Notes under the pieces: model-generated
The model's input: the letters and a program-made list of their open reading frames with translations, nothing else
What the model was told of the DNA's origin: nothing
Database searches by the model: none
Source of the DNA: Gammaproteobacteria bacterium
GTDB lineage: Bacteria > Pseudomonadota > Gammaproteobacteria > JAJPIJ01
Length of the DNA stretch: 64,000 bases
Direction of reading: 5' to 3'
Assembly: GCA_035501935.1 (NCBI GenBank)
Contig: DATJVC010000033.1
Location: 32,637 to 96,636 of the forward strand
Translations under genes and position numbers: made by a program
Part shown: positions 18,963 through 28,909 of the stretch, in pieces
Position numbering within the stretch: position 1 is the stretch's first letter
How the letters are laid out: each line of letters begins with the position of its first letter

Positions 18963-18993
18963 CGCTCTTTGTGATGTCTTTCACAATAGAGCG
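18963..18993. promoter_or_regulatory. CRP-like palindrome within a larger inverted repeat
   Basis: TTGTGA (18969-18974) and TCACAA (18981-18986), 6 nt apart, give an exact TGTGA-N6-TCACA core, the consensus of CRP/Vfr sites. It is flanked by CGCTCT (18963-18968) and AGAGCG (18988-18993), so the DNA can also form a 12-bp hairpin with a single bulge. It sits 37 bp after the glucan synthase stop and about 170 bp before the chemoreceptor-like gene. There is no T-run, so a terminator is less likely. The 233-bp gap around it has no other feature. Confidence 0.55.
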
Positions 18994-19159
18994 GCTGTGT
19001 ATGCGGGCGTCAACGATTAATGCCATTTATTATTCGTTTTTCATCATTAATTTCCCCGGTCGTCACGACTACGTAACACAATTTTGAGAAATTTTATTCC
19101 GACCGCCGGTGAAAAATTTTGGTATGTAACTTGCTCTGTATCCTGGCGTCGACATTTCG

Positions 19160-20284
19160 TTGGGATCAAACAAATTGAATAATCTGAATTTACTGATTGC
19201 CGATACTCCCATGATTGGTGCGGAGCGCACCGAGCCGGTGCAGGATACCGCCATACTGCAGCTCGCGCACGCCACGATCGGACTTTCGCAGGTTGCCCCG
19301 CAACTCAGTGAAATGGCGGCGGGACGGCAGGCCGAGGCCGAACGGCAGGCGAATCACGTGCGCAATATCGTCAACATGACCCGCGAGATGACCACCACGC
19401 TCGACCAGACCGTGCGTCAACTGCGGATTTCAACGCGCGAAATTGGCGATCTGAGTTCGATGATCCGCAGCATCGCAAATGCGACCCGCATGATTGCCAT
19501 CAATACCAGCATCGCGGCGGCGCACGCGGGCAAGGAAGGACGGGCTTTTGCGGTGCTGGCGAAGGAAATCCGCATGCTTTCCGAAAATGCCGCGGCGGCG
19601 ACGAAGGATGTGCAGGAGAAGGTCGAGCGTCTTCAGGAAAACACCCTGCGTACCGCCCAAGCCATCGGTCTGGAGGAGGGGGGCGGGGAATCGCTCGACA
19701 AGAGGGGGAATGGCCGTGGCCTGGCGTGGTTGCTCGAGTGCATGGATGAGGCGGACGTGAGTGCTTCCCGCCAGGCCAACGAGGCGCGCGAATTGAACAA
19801 ACTCGGCTTGAGCCTGCGTGAGCTGAGCGAGCAAATGATCAGTTCTGTGGGCGCGTTCCGGCTGCAGGCGCACAACCGCGTCGAGGAATTGGTTGAAGAG
19901 CTGCGGGCCGACTACGGCATGCGATCCGATGATCCGGGGCGGCAGGCGAGTGTTCTGCGCCTGGCGGTCAAACGCTGCCCGTTCGTCGAGTTGGCGTATG
20001 CCACCGATGCGCGTGGCGTCCAGGTTACCGAGAATATCTCCCGCAGGGATTTTCAGGCGGCCTATGGAACTTCCGGCCTGAACAAAAACTGGTCGCAACG
20101 CCCCTGGTTTCGCGGCGCAGTGCGTACGGACGGGGTATATCTTTCCGAGATTTATCGTTCGGCGGCCACGGATGAATTCTGCCTGACCGCCTCCGCCACC
20201 TTCAGCGGGAAGGATGGACGGGTTATGGGCGTGGTTGCCATCGATGTCAATTTCCGCGAGATCCTGGGAGACGACGGTCTTTAG
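19160..20284 (+). CDS. Soluble methyl-accepting-chemotaxis-like protein with C-terminal sensor-like domain
   Basis: A 374-residue protein with no transmembrane segment. Residues about 50-170 form a helical region resembling the MCP signalling hairpin (IANATRMIAINTSIAAAHAGKE then GRAFAVLAKEIRML), but the tip differs from the usual NAAIEAARAGE consensus. A C-terminal part (about 250-370) with NWSQRPWFRGAV and GVVAIDVNF resembles Cache/PAS-type sensor domains. The order is reversed compared with ordinary receptors. The start is uncertain: TTG 19160 is used, ATG 19211 is an alternative, and neither has a good ribosome-binding site. No che genes are nearby. Confidence 0.7.
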   Translation: MGSNKLNNLNLLIADTPMIGAERTEPVQDTAILQLAHATIGLSQVAPQLSEMAAGRQAEAERQANHVRNIVNMTREMTTTLDQTVRQLRISTREIGDLSSMIRSIANATRMIAINTSIAAAHAGKEGRAFAVLAKEIRMLSENAAAATKDVQEKVERLQENTLRTAQAIGLEEGGGESLDKRGNGRGLAWLLECMDEADVSASRQANEARELNKLGLSLRELSEQMISSVGAFRLQAHNRVEELVEELRADYGMRSDDPGRQASVLRLAVKRCPFVELAYATDARGVQVTENISRRDFQAAYGTSGLNKNWSQRPWFRGAVRTDGVYLSEIYRSAATDEFCLTASATFSGKDGRVMGVVAIDVNFREILGDDGL

Positions 20285-20749
20285 TCAATCTCGATGCTTC
20301 GCAAGCATCGCCGCAATGAATGACAGCCATGTGGGATTGGGTTCCCAGACAGTCTTCATCAAGGCAAATGCTTCCTCTACGGATTTATTCTGTTTGATGG
20401 CCTGATAAAGGCCCAGAAACGCAGTCACCCGCATATTGGCCGCACAGTGCATCAATATTTTTTGTCCCTGATGTTTCTCCAGGGCCGCAAAAAAGGCCAG
20501 CAGATTATTTTCCGTGGGCGCATCGAACTGAACTGGAATATGTATGTACTCCATGCCCAGTGATTTGACATAACCCGGCTCATCCCGCAGGGAATAGCGG
20601 GGATCGTCATGAAGTGCGAGGTTGAGGATGACGCAGAAGCCCGCGCGCGCCGCAGCCGCAAGTTGTCTTTCCGTCGGTTGCCCGGATGTGGACAGTCTTG
20701 AATCCACCGCCCGGTAATTGTGGATGTCTGTGACTTGTGTTCCGCTCAT
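20285..20749 (-). CDS. Dual-specificity phosphatase-fold protein with a shortened P-loop
   Basis: A 154-residue protein with a protein-tyrosine-phosphatase-like fold (NYRAVDSRLSTSGQPTERQL at the N-terminus, then VILNLALHDD). The P-loop reads HCAANMR, i.e. CX4R rather than the canonical CX5R, so catalysis in the usual manner is doubtful. It resembles small DUF442-like or PTP-family proteins of proteobacteria. Its stop abuts the stop of the convergent chemoreceptor-like gene with no gap, and no terminator is seen. Substrate and function are unknown. Confidence 0.7.
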   Translation of the reverse strand: MSGTQVTDIHNYRAVDSRLSTSGQPTERQLAAAARAGFCVILNLALHDDPRYSLRDEPGYVKSLGMEYIHIPVQFDAPTENNLLAFFAALEKHQGQKILMHCAANMRVTAFLGLYQAIKQNKSVEEAFALMKTVWEPNPTWLSFIAAMLAKHRD

Positions 20750-20928
20750 AAATCAAAGTAAAAAAACCGGGGGCTTTACGTCAGCCATTTATGACGGTTG
20801 CCTTTGAGCGCGATCGTCGCCAGCATAAATTCTTTACTTTGTGCAATAGCATCAGTAACCTGAATCCCCACCCCACAGCCGGCAGAGCCGACCCCATGAT
20901 TCTCTCAAATTTACCGGGTTGACCGTTC

Positions 20929-23178
20929 ATGGGCACTACATTGTCCTTGTTCGACCAGGCGGAACGCAAACCCCTGCATGAATTCACCGAGCGGGCGTAC
21001 CTGGATTATTCCATGTACGTCATACTTGACCGCGCGCTGCCGCATCTGGCTGATGGGTTAAAGCCGGTGCAGCGTCGCATTGTCTACGCCATGTCGGAAC
21101 TGGGGCTCGCTGCCGGTGCGAAATTCAAAAAATCCGCGCGCGCGGTAGGCGATGTCATCGGCAAGTTCCACCCGCACGGCGATTCCGCCTGTTACGAGGC
21201 GATGGTGCTGATGGCGCAGGATTTCAGCTATCGCTACCCATTGATCGACGGCCAGGGCAACTGGGGATCCATGGACGATCCCAAGTCTTTCGCGGCCATG
21301 CGCTATACCGAATCGCGGCTCACGGCTTACGCACAGTTGCTGTTGAGCGAGCTGGGGGAGGGGACGACGGAGTGGGTCCCGAACTTCGATGGCACGCTGA
21401 CGGAGCCAAAACTGCTGCCGGCGCGGCTGCCGAATGTCTTGCTGAATGGCGCGGCCGGCATCGCCGTCGGCATGGCGACTGATATTCCGCCGCACAACCT
21501 GCGCGAAGTGGCGGCCGCCTGCATCCTGCTGCTTGAACAGCCCGGCACGACCGCGCGTGAGTTGTGCAAGCAGATCAAAGGCCCGGATTTCCCCACCCGC
21601 GCCGAGATCATCACGCCGCGCAATGAATTGCGGAAAATGTACGAAACCGGCAATGGCATGGTGCGCATGCGCGCGGTGTATGAAGCGGAGGGCGACGACA
21701 TCGTCATAACCGCTTTGCCGTATCAGACCTCCGGCGCCAAGGTGTTGGAGCAGATCGCGGCGCAGATGCGGGACAAGAAACTGCCTATGCTGGAAGACCT
21801 GCGCGATGAGTCCGATCATGAAACGCCGACGCGGCTGGTGCTGGTGCCGCGCTCCAGCCGTGTCGATATTGAGGCCTTGATGGCGCATTTATTTGCCACC
21901 ACGGATCTCGAAAAATCCTACCGCGTCAATCTCAATGTCATCGGCGCGAACGGCCTGCCGCAGGTCAAGGACATCAAGTCGCTGCTCGCCGAATGGCTGG
22001 AGTGGCGGCTGCAGACCGTCAAGCGGCGGCTGCGGCACCGTTTTGAAAAAGTCACCGCGCGCCTGCATATCCTCGATGGCTTGCTGACCGCCCACCTCAA
22101 CATCGATCAAGTCATCGCCATCATCCGCAGAGAGGACGAACCCAAGCCGGTGTTGATGAAACGCTTCAAATTGAGCGCCGAGCAGACCGACGCCATTCTC
22201 GATCTCAAGTTGCGGCACCTGGCAAAACTTGAGGAAATCAAGATTCGTAGCGAGCAAAAGGATCTGAAATCCGAACAAGCCGATTTGAAGAAAACCTTGG
22301 ATTCGCGGTCGCGCCTGAAGACAGTGGTCAGGCAGGAGATCGAAACGGATGCGGAAAAATACGGCGATGCACGGCGCTCTCCCATCGTCCAGCGCGAGCA
22401 GGCGCAGGCACTGGATGAATCCGAACTCATACCGGCCGAGCCGGTGACGGTGGTGCTGTCGCAGATGGGCTGGGTGCGCGCTGCCAGGGGGCACGAAATC
22501 AATCCCGCCGAACTCAGCTACCGCACGGGCGATGGCTATTTAGGCCATGCCTGCGGCCGGTCCAACCAGATGGCGGTGTTCATAGATTCGACCGGTCGTT
22601 GCTATTCGCTGCCCGCCCACAGCCTGCCGTCGGCGCGTGGACTCGGAGAACCGCTGTCGGGAAGGCTCACCCCGCCGGATGGGGCGAGTTTCTCAGGCGT
22701 GATGCTGGGCAATCCTGATGCGCTTTATGTGTTGGCGAGTGGTGCGGGATATGGTTTTGTAGCCAAGCTCGAAGAACTCTACGCCAAAAACAAGGCAGGC
22801 AAGGCCGTGCTCAGAGTTCCAGCGGGCGCCGGCGTGGCCTGCCCCGGTCCCGTGCAGGCCTTTCAAACGGACGAACTCGCGGCGGTATCGAAGGAAGGGC
22901 GTCTGGCGCTGTTTCCTGTCAAGGAACTTCCCGTTCTGAACAAGGGCAAGGGGTTGAAACTGATCAGCATCAAACCCGATGCCTTATCGAGGGGCGAAGA
23001 CGGACTCGTTGCAGTGATGGCAATCCCCGAGGATAAGAGTCTCAAGATATATTCCGGTCAGCGTTGGGTCACGCTCAAGGCCGCAGATCTGGCGGCGTTT
23101 CGCGGCCCGCGAGGCCGGCGCGGCAACAAATTGCCGCGCGGCTATAGGCGTGCTGAGAAATTGGAGGTATGTGACTGA
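20929..23178 (+). CDS. parC: DNA topoisomerase IV subunit A (ParC)
   Basis: A 749-residue type IIA topoisomerase A subunit. The active-site tyrosine is Tyr126 in AAMRYTESR. The quinolone-resistance region [13 protein letters not shown] holds Ser86 and Glu90 in the usual susceptible form. The C-terminal domain ends with a basic tail ([20 protein letters not shown]). Length and the degenerate C-terminal blades favour ParC over GyrA. It decatenates daughter chromosomes with ParE, whose gene is not in this window. A 179-bp gap with no convincing gene precedes it. Confidence 0.94.
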   Translation: MGTTLSLFDQAERKPLHEFTERAYLDYSMYVILDRALPHLADGLKPVQRRIVYAMSELGLAAGAKFKKSARAVGDVIGKFHPHGDSACYEAMVLMAQDFSYRYPLIDGQGNWGSMDDPKSFAAMRYTESRLTAYAQLLLSELGEGTTEWVPNFDGTLTEPKLLPARLPNVLLNGAAGIAVGMATDIPPHNLREVAAACILLLEQPGTTARELCKQIKGPDFPTRAEIITPRNELRKMYETGNGMVRMRAVYEAEGDDIVITALPYQTSGAKVLEQIAAQMRDKKLPMLEDLRDESDHETPTRLVLVPRSSRVDIEALMAHLFATTDLEKSYRVNLNVIGANGLPQVKDIKSLLAEWLEWRLQTVKRRLRHRFEKVTARLHILDGLLTAHLNIDQVIAIIRREDEPKPVLMKRFKLSAEQTDAILDLKLRHLAKLEEIKIRSEQKDLKSEQADLKKTLDSRSRLKTVVRQEIETDAEKYGDARRSPIVQREQAQALDESELIPAEPVTVVLSQMGWVRAARGHEINPAELSYRTGDGYLGHACGRSNQMAVFIDSTGRCYSLPAHSLPSARGLGEPLSGRLTPPDGASFSGVMLGNPDALYVLASGAGYGFVAKLEELYAKNKAGKAVLRVPAGAGVACPGPVQAFQTDELAAVSKEGRLALFPVKELPVLNKGKGLKLISIKPDALSRGEDGLVAVMAIPEDKSLKIYSGQRWVTLKAADLAAFRGPRGRRGNKLPRGYRRAEKLEVCD

Positions 23179-23348
23179 TATTTTACTTTAATGTATTTTA
23201 AATAATATATATTTATCAATATATTACCGTGTAAATTTCATTAAGATTAATGGAGGTATATTCATCCCTGCCACCGGTTTAAGCCGTTGAAACGTAAGTA
23301 TGGAACCCCCATCTAATTGTTAACCAATTTCTTCGTGAGGGAATCGTA
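23179..23348. promoter_or_regulatory. Very AT-rich spacer between parC and htpX
   Basis: About 60 bp after the parC stop (23180-23240) consist almost entirely of A and T in an otherwise GC-rich region. This is a probable promoter/UP-element region for htpX. A ribosome-binding site GTGAGGG lies just before ATG 23349. No hairpin plus T-run is seen. Confidence 0.4.
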
Positions 23349-24242
23349 ATGCGACGTCTGCTTTTATTCATCGCCACCAACCTTGCGGTGATGGTGGTCA
23401 TCTCCTTCGTTCTCAAAGTGCTGGGCTTGGAAGGCGTTTTGTATCAGCGCGGCGTCCATATCGATTTGATGAATTTGCTGGCGGTGGCCGGCGTGGTCGG
23501 CATGACCGGTTCGTTCATCTCGCTGGCCATGTCCAAGTTCCTGGCCAGGATGTCCACCGGCGCGCGGGTCATCGGGCAGCCGTCCAACGCCAGCGAGGCG
23601 TGGCTGCTGCAAACGGTGGCGCATCACGCGCAGGCCGCCGGCATCGGCATGCCGGAAGTGGCCATCTACGACAGCCCCGATATCAACGCCTTTGCCACCG
23701 GAATGAATCGTGACCACGCGTTGGTGGCGGTCAGCACCGGCCTGCTGCGACAGATGGATCAGAATGAGGCGGAGGCGGTGCTGGGTCACGAAATCACCCA
23801 CGTTTCCAACGGCGATATGGTGACGATGGCGTTGATCCAGGGCGTGCTGAACACGTTCGTGTTTTTCCTCTCGCGCGTGGTCGGCTTCATCGTCGATCAG
23901 GCGCTGTCACGCGGCGACAACCGGGGTTATGGTTATGGCGCCGGTTACTGGCTGACGGTGATGGTCTCCCAACTGGTGTTCGGAATCCTGGCCAGCATCA
24001 TCGTGATGTGGTTCAGCCGCCAGCGCGAGTTTCGCGCCGATGCCGGCGGCGCCCGGCTCGCGGGCCGTGGAAAAATGATCGCCGCCCTGGAGCGGCTGCA
24101 GGCGGCCTATGAGCCGCCGCATCTGCCGCAGCAACTGGCCGCCTTCGGCATTTCCGGCGCCCGTGACGGCGGTCTGATGCGTCTATTCATGAGCCATCCG
24201 CCACTGGAGGAACGCATCGCCGCCCTGCGCAATGCAGCTTAA
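23349..24242 (+). CDS. htpX: Membrane-bound zinc metalloprotease HtpX
   Basis: A 297-residue M48 family protease. Two N-terminal helices (about residues 5-25 and 40-62) precede the zinc-binding motif HEITH at residues 147-151, with a further membrane segment (YWLTVMVSQLVFGILASIIV) and the third ligand region in REFRADAGGARLAG. It degrades misfolded inner-membrane proteins together with FtsH. It ends in the typical MSHPPLEERIAAL. It is monocistronic; heat or envelope-stress control is usual for the family but no site is visible here. Confidence 0.95.
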   Translation: MRRLLLFIATNLAVMVVISFVLKVLGLEGVLYQRGVHIDLMNLLAVAGVVGMTGSFISLAMSKFLARMSTGARVIGQPSNASEAWLLQTVAHHAQAAGIGMPEVAIYDSPDINAFATGMNRDHALVAVSTGLLRQMDQNEAEAVLGHEITHVSNGDMVTMALIQGVLNTFVFFLSRVVGFIVDQALSRGDNRGYGYGAGYWLTVMVSQLVFGILASIIVMWFSRQREFRADAGGARLAGRGKMIAALERLQAAYEPPHLPQQLAAFGISGARDGGLMRLFMSHPPLEERIAALRNAA

Positions 24243-24259
24243 GGCATACTTCTGAAAAA

Positions 24260-24400
24260 AGTCTGGGTCTCCGGTAGAAGGGTGTACCGGCGTTGCGCAG
24301 CAACGGAGGGAAACAAAAGCGCGGCTGCGATGCGGTGACTGCCTTGTGGTGCGAGAGCAGCCGCCAGCAACCCGGTTCGACCCTAAACGCAGCCGCTGCT
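24260..24400 (+). ncRNA. Candidate structured RNA in the htpX-nrdB intergenic region
   Basis: The 337-bp gap after htpX has dense inverted repeats. CCGGTA/TACCGG (24271-24276, 24285-24290) is directly followed by CGTTGC/GCAACG (24291-24296, 24300-24305), both closable by a short CTCC/GGAG pairing. Next, GCGGCTGC (24321-24328) can pair with either of two identical GCAGCCGC copies (24357-24364 or 24389-24396), giving two mutually exclusive stems. I cannot match it to a known RNA family. It could be an htpX 3' UTR element or a separate small RNA; strand is assumed, since hairpins look alike on both. Confidence 0.4.
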
Positions 24401-24460
24401 CCCCTGCCTGAAAGAGCCACTCCGCGGCCATAAGTCTGGGGGCGCCTTCTTGTTTCCCGA

Positions 24461-24492
24461 CTCTGAAAAGTCCGGGAGGGACTTATTCAGAG
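24461..24492. repeat. Dispersed 32-bp hairpin element, copy 1
   Basis: Outer arms CTCTGA/TCAGAG and inner arms AAGTCC/GGACTT form a 12-bp stem with a small internal loop and a 5-nt apical loop. A 32-bp relative at 43161-43192 has the same design with compensating changes in the outer arms. Both are intergenic. Confidence 0.65.
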
Positions 24493-24506
24493 AAAATTGA
24501 TTATTC

Positions 24507-24534
24507 AAAAAAAAGCGCCCGCGGGCGCGGGCGC
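24507..24534 (-). terminator. Rho-independent terminator of nrdAB
   Basis: Read on the minus strand, GCGCCCGC (24527-24534) and GCGGGCGC (24515-24522) form an 8-bp stem with a GCCC loop, followed by eight Ts (24507-24514). It lies about 45 bp after the nrdB stop. Confidence 0.9.
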
Positions 24535-24579
24535 ATAAGGAGACGGCACTTGTGAAGCTGGAGAGGAGAGGTGCCCCCG

Positions 24580-25815
24580 TCAATCCCAGCTTAAAGCGCC
24601 GCCTGTCTGGTACTCGGTAACGCGCGTCTCGAAGAAGTTTTTCTCCTTCTTCAAGTCAATCAATTCGCTCATCCACGGGAACGGATTGGTTGCGCCCGGA
24701 TATTGCTCGGGCAGGCCAATCTGTGCGCAGCGGCGATTGGCGATGAAATGGAGGTATTCCTCGAACATGCCGGCGTTCAAGCCCAGCACGCCGCGCGGCA
24801 TGGTGTCGCGCGCGTAGCGTACCTCGAGTTCGACGCCTTCGCGGATAAGGTCGAGCATTTCATTGCGAAATTCCGCTGTCCATAGCTGCGGATTTTCGAT
24901 CTTGATCTGATTGATGACATCGATGCCGAAGTTCATGTGCATCGACTCATCGCGCATGATGTACTGGAACTGCTCGGCGACACCCGTCATCTTGTTGCGG
25001 CGGCCCATGGACAGCACCTGCACGAAGCCGACGTAGAAAAAGATGCCTTCGAACACGACATAGAAGGCAATCAGATCGCGCAGCAGGCGTTGATCGGCGG
25101 CGTGCGTGCCGGTATGGAAGTTCGGATCACCCAGGCTGTCGGTAAAGCGCATGGCCCATGACGCCTTGTCGTGTACCGAGGAGATTTCGCGGTAGGTGTT
25201 GAATACCTCCGCCTCATCCAGCGCCAGGCTTTCCACGCAATACTGATAGGCATGCGTGTGCAGCGCCTCCTCGAAGGCCTGGCGCAACAGGTACTGGCGG
25301 CACTCGGGGTTGGTGATGTGGCGGTAGACGGCCAGCACCAGGTTGTTGGCGACCAGCGAGTCGGCCGTCGAAAAGAAGCCGAGATTGCGCTTGACGATCA
25401 GGCGCTCGTCCTCGGTCAGGCCGTTCGGGTCCTTCCACAGGGCGATGTCGGCGTTCATGTTGATTTCCTGCGGCATCCAGTGATTGCAGCAGGCGTCAAG
25501 ATATTTCTGCCAGGCCCATTGGTACTTGAAGGGCACCAGCTGGTTGACGTCGGCGCGGCAATTGATCATGCGCTTGTCGTCGACCGACAGGCGGTGGGCG
25601 CCAAACTCGACCTCCTCCAGGCCGGTGAGGCCGTGGACCTCCGTGGAAGTTGCGGCCGCCTGTTCCGGAACGGGCGGTACTTCAGTACGCGCCCGTGTGG
25701 GCGAGACGGCGTCCCCGGCGGTGAGGGCAGTAGCCACATCCGCAGCTACTTGCGGATGGAAAACGGAACTGAGCTTGGACTTCAGTGCGTTAATCGGGTC
25801 TTCCCAATTCAGCAT
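24580..25815 (-). CDS. nrdB: Ribonucleotide reductase class Ia, beta subunit
   Basis: The start chosen is ATG 25815, giving 411 residues, because TAGGAG lies about 10 nt upstream and the N-terminus MLNWEDP fits the family. The di-iron helices are visible ([32 protein letters not shown]), with the radical-tyrosine region between them. It supplies the tyrosyl radical used by NrdA to make dNTPs. An N-terminal extension of about 50 residues, rich in A, V and P, precedes the catalytic core, as in other GC-rich gammaproteobacteria. It follows nrdA by 13 bp, and its ribosome-binding site lies at the nrdA 3' end. Confidence 0.95.
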   Translation of the reverse strand: MLNWEDPINALKSKLSSVFHPQVAADVATALTAGDAVSPTRARTEVPPVPEQAAATSTEVHGLTGLEEVEFGAHRLSVDDKRMINCRADVNQLVPFKYQWAWQKYLDACCNHWMPQEINMNADIALWKDPNGLTEDERLIVKRNLGFFSTADSLVANNLVLAVYRHITNPECRQYLLRQAFEEALHTHAYQYCVESLALDEAEVFNTYREISSVHDKASWAMRFTDSLGDPNFHTGTHAADQRLLRDLIAFYVVFEGIFFYVGFVQVLSMGRRNKMTGVAEQFQYIMRDESMHMNFGIDVINQIKIENPQLWTAEFRNEMLDLIREGVELEVRYARDTMPRGVLGLNAGMFEEYLHFIANRRCAQIGLPEQYPGATNPFPWMSELIDLKKEKNFFETRVTEYQTGGALSWD

Positions 25816-25828
25816 GATGGGGTATCTC

Positions 25829-28726
25829 CTACTGACAGGATTCACAGTCGGGATCGGTGATTGAACATGTCTTCGGCGCGGGTTCGGCTTCCGCGTCGTT
25901 TTTCACCGCATTCAGCTTGCCCTCGGCCAGCGTGCTCTTCTCCACGTGCGTGGCACCAATGGAGCGCAGGTAGTAGGTGGTTTTCAACCCCCGCACCCAG
26001 GCCAGCTTGTAAAGATTGTCGAGCTTCTTGCCGTTGGGCTCGGCCATGTACAGGTTCAATGACTGCGCCTGGTCGATCCACTTCTGGCGACGGGCGGCCG
26101 CCTCGACCAGCCAGCGCGGGTCAATCTCGAAGGCGGTGGCGTAGAGCTTCTTCAGGTCATCGGGGATGCGATCGATAGGCGACACCGAACCGTCGTAATA
26201 TTTGAGATCATTCACCATGACCTCGTCCCACAATCCGAGCTTCTTCAGATCGCGCACCAGATAGGGATTGACGACGGTGAACTCGCCCGACAGGTTCGAT
26301 TTGACGTACAGGTTCTGGTAGGTCGGCTCGATGGACTGCACCACTCCGGTGATGTTGGAGATGGTGGCGGTCGGCGCGATGGCCATGGTGTTGGAATTGC
26401 GCATGCCCACGCGTTGAACGCGCGCACGCAGGGCGCTCCAGTTCAGCGTGCAGGCGCGGTCGACGTCCAGATAACCGCCGCGACCATCCTCCAGCAGGCG
26501 GATCGAATCGATGGGCAGGATGCCCTTGTTCCACAGCGAGCCCTGGTAGCTGGAGTAGGTGCCGCGTTCCTCGGCCAGTTCGGTCGAGGCCATGATGGCG
26601 CAGAAACTCACCGCCTCCATGGATCGATCGGCGAATTCGACCGCCTCCATGGACTCGTTGGGAATGCGCAGTTGGTACAGGGCGTCCTGGAACCCCATGA
26701 TGCCCAGACCCACGGGCCGGTGGCGCAGATTGGAATTGCGCGCCGTGGCCACCGAGTAGTAGTTGTAGTCGATGACATTATCCAGCATGCGCATGGCCGT
26801 GCGCACCGTGCGCTCCAGCTTGGGCAGGTCGAGCTGACCGTCCTTGATGTGCTGGGCGAGATTGACCGAGCCCAAGTTGCAGACGGCGATCTCGCTGCTG
26901 GAGGTGTTCAGTGTGATCTCGGTGCAGAGGTTGGAACTGTGCACCACGCCCGCGTGCTGCTGCGGCGAGCGTAGATTGCAGGGGTCCTTGAACGTAATCC
27001 AGGGATGGCCGGTCTCGTAGAGCATGCCCAGCATCTTGCGCCAGAGATCGGCGGCCCGCAGGCTCTTGGTGTTCTTGAGTTCGCCGCGCCTGGCCTTGTC
27101 TTCGTAATACTGGTAGCGTTCCTCGAAGGCCTGGCCCACGAGGTCGTGCAAATCCGCCACTTCATCCGGGGAGAACAGCGTCCATTCGTCATTCTCAATC
27201 ACGCGCTTCATGAACAGGTCCGGCACCCAGTTGGCGGTGTTCATGTCGTGGGTGCGGCGGCGGTCATCGCCGGTGTTCTTGCGCAGCTCGAGGAATTCCT
27301 CGATGTCGATGTGCCAGGTCTCCAGATACGAGCACAACGCCCCTTTGCGCTTGCCGCCCTGGTTCACGGCCACGGCGGTGTCGTTGGCGACCTTGAGAAA
27401 GGGCACCACGCCCTGCGACTTGCCGTTGGTGCCCTTGATGTGGGCGCCCATGCCGCGCACCGGCGTCCAGTCGTTGCCGAGCCCCCCCGCGTACTTGGAG
27501 AGCAGCGCGTTGTCCTTGATGGCATTGAAAATGCCGTCCAGATCGTCCGCCACGGTGGTGAGATAACAGGACGACAACTGCGGCCGCAGCGTGCCGGAAT
27601 TGAACAGGGTCGGCGTGCTCGACATGAAATCGAACGAGGAGAGCAGGTCGTAAAACTCGATGCTGCGCTTTTCCGGCTCCAGTTCGTTGATGGCCAGCCC
27701 CATGGCCACGCGCATGAAGAAGGCCTGCGGCAGTTCGAAGCGCATGCCCTTGCTATGGAGGAAGTAACGGTCGTACAGCGTTTGCAGTCCCAGATACGTG
27801 AATTGGAAATCGCGTTCGGGTTTTAACGCGTTGGCCAGCGTGTCGAGGTTGTAGTTGCACAGACGCCTGTCCATCAACTCCAAATCGGTGGCGCGCTTGA
27901 TGTAGGCCTTGAAATATTCGCCGTAACGCTCGCCCATTTCCTGCTGGGTGGCCACCATGGGCCGGTCGAACACAAAGGAGAGCGCCTCATGTCGCAGGCT
28001 GTCCAGCAGCAATCGTGCGGCGACATAGGAGTAATTGGGCTCCTTTTCGATGAAGGTGCGGGCGGCCATGACCAGCGCCTTGGCGACGTCCTTTTCGGCG
28101 ACACCGTCGAAGAGATTGCGTTTGGTTTCCTCGATCACCACTTGCGGATGGGTTTCGGTGAGGCCGGCGCAGGCCTCGCGCACGAGCCGCTCCAGGCGCG
28201 CTTCGTCCAACGGCGTCTGGGTGCCTTGCGCGAGCGTTACGCGCAGGGACGGCGCCCGCTGTGCCTCGGCCTCGGCCTTTTCCGCGGCACGGGCGCGATT
28301 GCGCTCCTCACGGTACAACACATAATCGCGCGCGACCTTGTGTTCGCCGGCGCGCATCAGCGCCAGTTCCACCTGGTCCTGGATGTCCTCGATGTGGACG
28401 GTGCCGCCGCCGGGCAGCCGCCGGGTGATGGCGCGCACCACCTGATCGGTCAGGGCCTGGACGGTTTCATGGATGCGGGTCGAGGCGGCGGCGCTGCCGC
28501 CTTCCACGGCCAGGAAGGCCTTGGTCAAGGCCACCGTGATCTTGTTCTGATCGAAGGTGGTCAACTTGCCGTTACGGCGGATGACCCGGTGTTGACCCGG
28601 GGTCACGGCACTCAATTCTGTATCGCTGGGTATGCTCAGGTTTAAGGTCTGGTCCACCAATTCGGTGGTCTGCCCCGTCACTGTGGTCGCCATCTTGGGG
28701 CGGGCAGTTGCGGTATCTAAACCCAT
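25829..28726 (-). CDS. nrdA: Ribonucleotide reductase class Ia, alpha subunit
   Basis: A 965-residue protein, longer than the 761 residues of E. coli NrdA because of an extended N-terminus with an ATP-cone ([20 protein letters not shown], about residues 48-140) and a second, more degenerate cone-like segment (about 158-240). The catalytic barrel has the expected radical-transfer and cysteine region ([25 protein letters not shown] split by the active site), and the C-terminal redox cysteines are in [12 protein letters not shown]. This resembles the two-cone NrdA of Pseudomonas. The cones allow dATP/ATP activity control. An NrdR-type operator lies upstream. Confidence 0.95.
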   Translation of the reverse strand: MGLDTATARPKMATTVTGQTTELVDQTLNLSIPSDTELSAVTPGQHRVIRRNGKLTTFDQNKITVALTKAFLAVEGGSAAASTRIHETVQALTDQVVRAITRRLPGGGTVHIEDIQDQVELALMRAGEHKVARDYVLYREERNRARAAEKAEAEAQRAPSLRVTLAQGTQTPLDEARLERLVREACAGLTETHPQVVIEETKRNLFDGVAEKDVAKALVMAARTFIEKEPNYSYVAARLLLDSLRHEALSFVFDRPMVATQQEMGERYGEYFKAYIKRATDLELMDRRLCNYNLDTLANALKPERDFQFTYLGLQTLYDRYFLHSKGMRFELPQAFFMRVAMGLAINELEPEKRSIEFYDLLSSFDFMSSTPTLFNSGTLRPQLSSCYLTTVADDLDGIFNAIKDNALLSKYAGGLGNDWTPVRGMGAHIKGTNGKSQGVVPFLKVANDTAVAVNQGGKRKGALCSYLETWHIDIEEFLELRKNTGDDRRRTHDMNTANWVPDLFMKRVIENDEWTLFSPDEVADLHDLVGQAFEERYQYYEDKARRGELKNTKSLRAADLWRKMLGMLYETGHPWITFKDPCNLRSPQQHAGVVHSSNLCTEITLNTSSSEIAVCNLGSVNLAQHIKDGQLDLPKLERTVRTAMRMLDNVIDYNYYSVATARNSNLRHRPVGLGIMGFQDALYQLRIPNESMEAVEFADRSMEAVSFCAIMASTELAEERGTYSSYQGSLWNKGILPIDSIRLLEDGRGGYLDVDRACTLNWSALRARVQRVGMRNSNTMAIAPTATISNITGVVQSIEPTYQNLYVKSNLSGEFTVVNPYLVRDLKKLGLWDEVMVNDLKYYDGSVSPIDRIPDDLKKLYATAFEIDPRWLVEAAARRQKWIDQAQSLNLYMAEPNGKKLDNLYKLAWVRGLKTTYYLRSIGATHVEKSTLAEGKLNAVKNDAEAEPAPKTCSITDPDCESCQ

Positions 28727-28861
28727 AACTCGCTTTCTCCCTTGAAATTTTTATAACTTCTGCCGGCCCGCCAAGTGCGATCTTCCCCGATTTGAAACGG
28801 CGGACCCGGCCGGAATTTGGTATTTATGCTGCTTGAAAGCAGTCTGAAAGGTAACATAGCA

Positions 28862-28909
28862 CCACAATCTAATGCGGTCAACTATCCTTTTAACCACAAT
28901 ATGTTGTGT
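28862..28909 (-). promoter_or_regulatory. NrdR-box pair upstream of nrdA
   Basis: CCACAATATGTTGTGT at 28894-28909 closely matches the palindromic NrdR box (consensus acaCwAtATaTwGtgt). A second, half-conserved copy, CCACAATCTAATGCGG, lies at 28862-28877, exactly 32 bp away, i.e. about three helical turns, as seen for paired NrdR boxes. They lie 136-183 bp upstream of the nrdA start in a 344-bp AT-rich intergenic region. NrdR binding would repress nrdAB when dATP is high. Confidence 0.7.

Noticed and set aside
20781..20987. A 68-codon minus-strand frame between the phosphatase-like gene and parC
   Set aside because: It overlaps the parC start, has no ribosome-binding site and no similarity that I recognise.
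24371..24383. GGTTCGACCC, resembling a tRNA T-arm
   Set aside because: No acceptor stem, D-arm or anticodon arm can be placed around it; it is part of the unassigned structured region.
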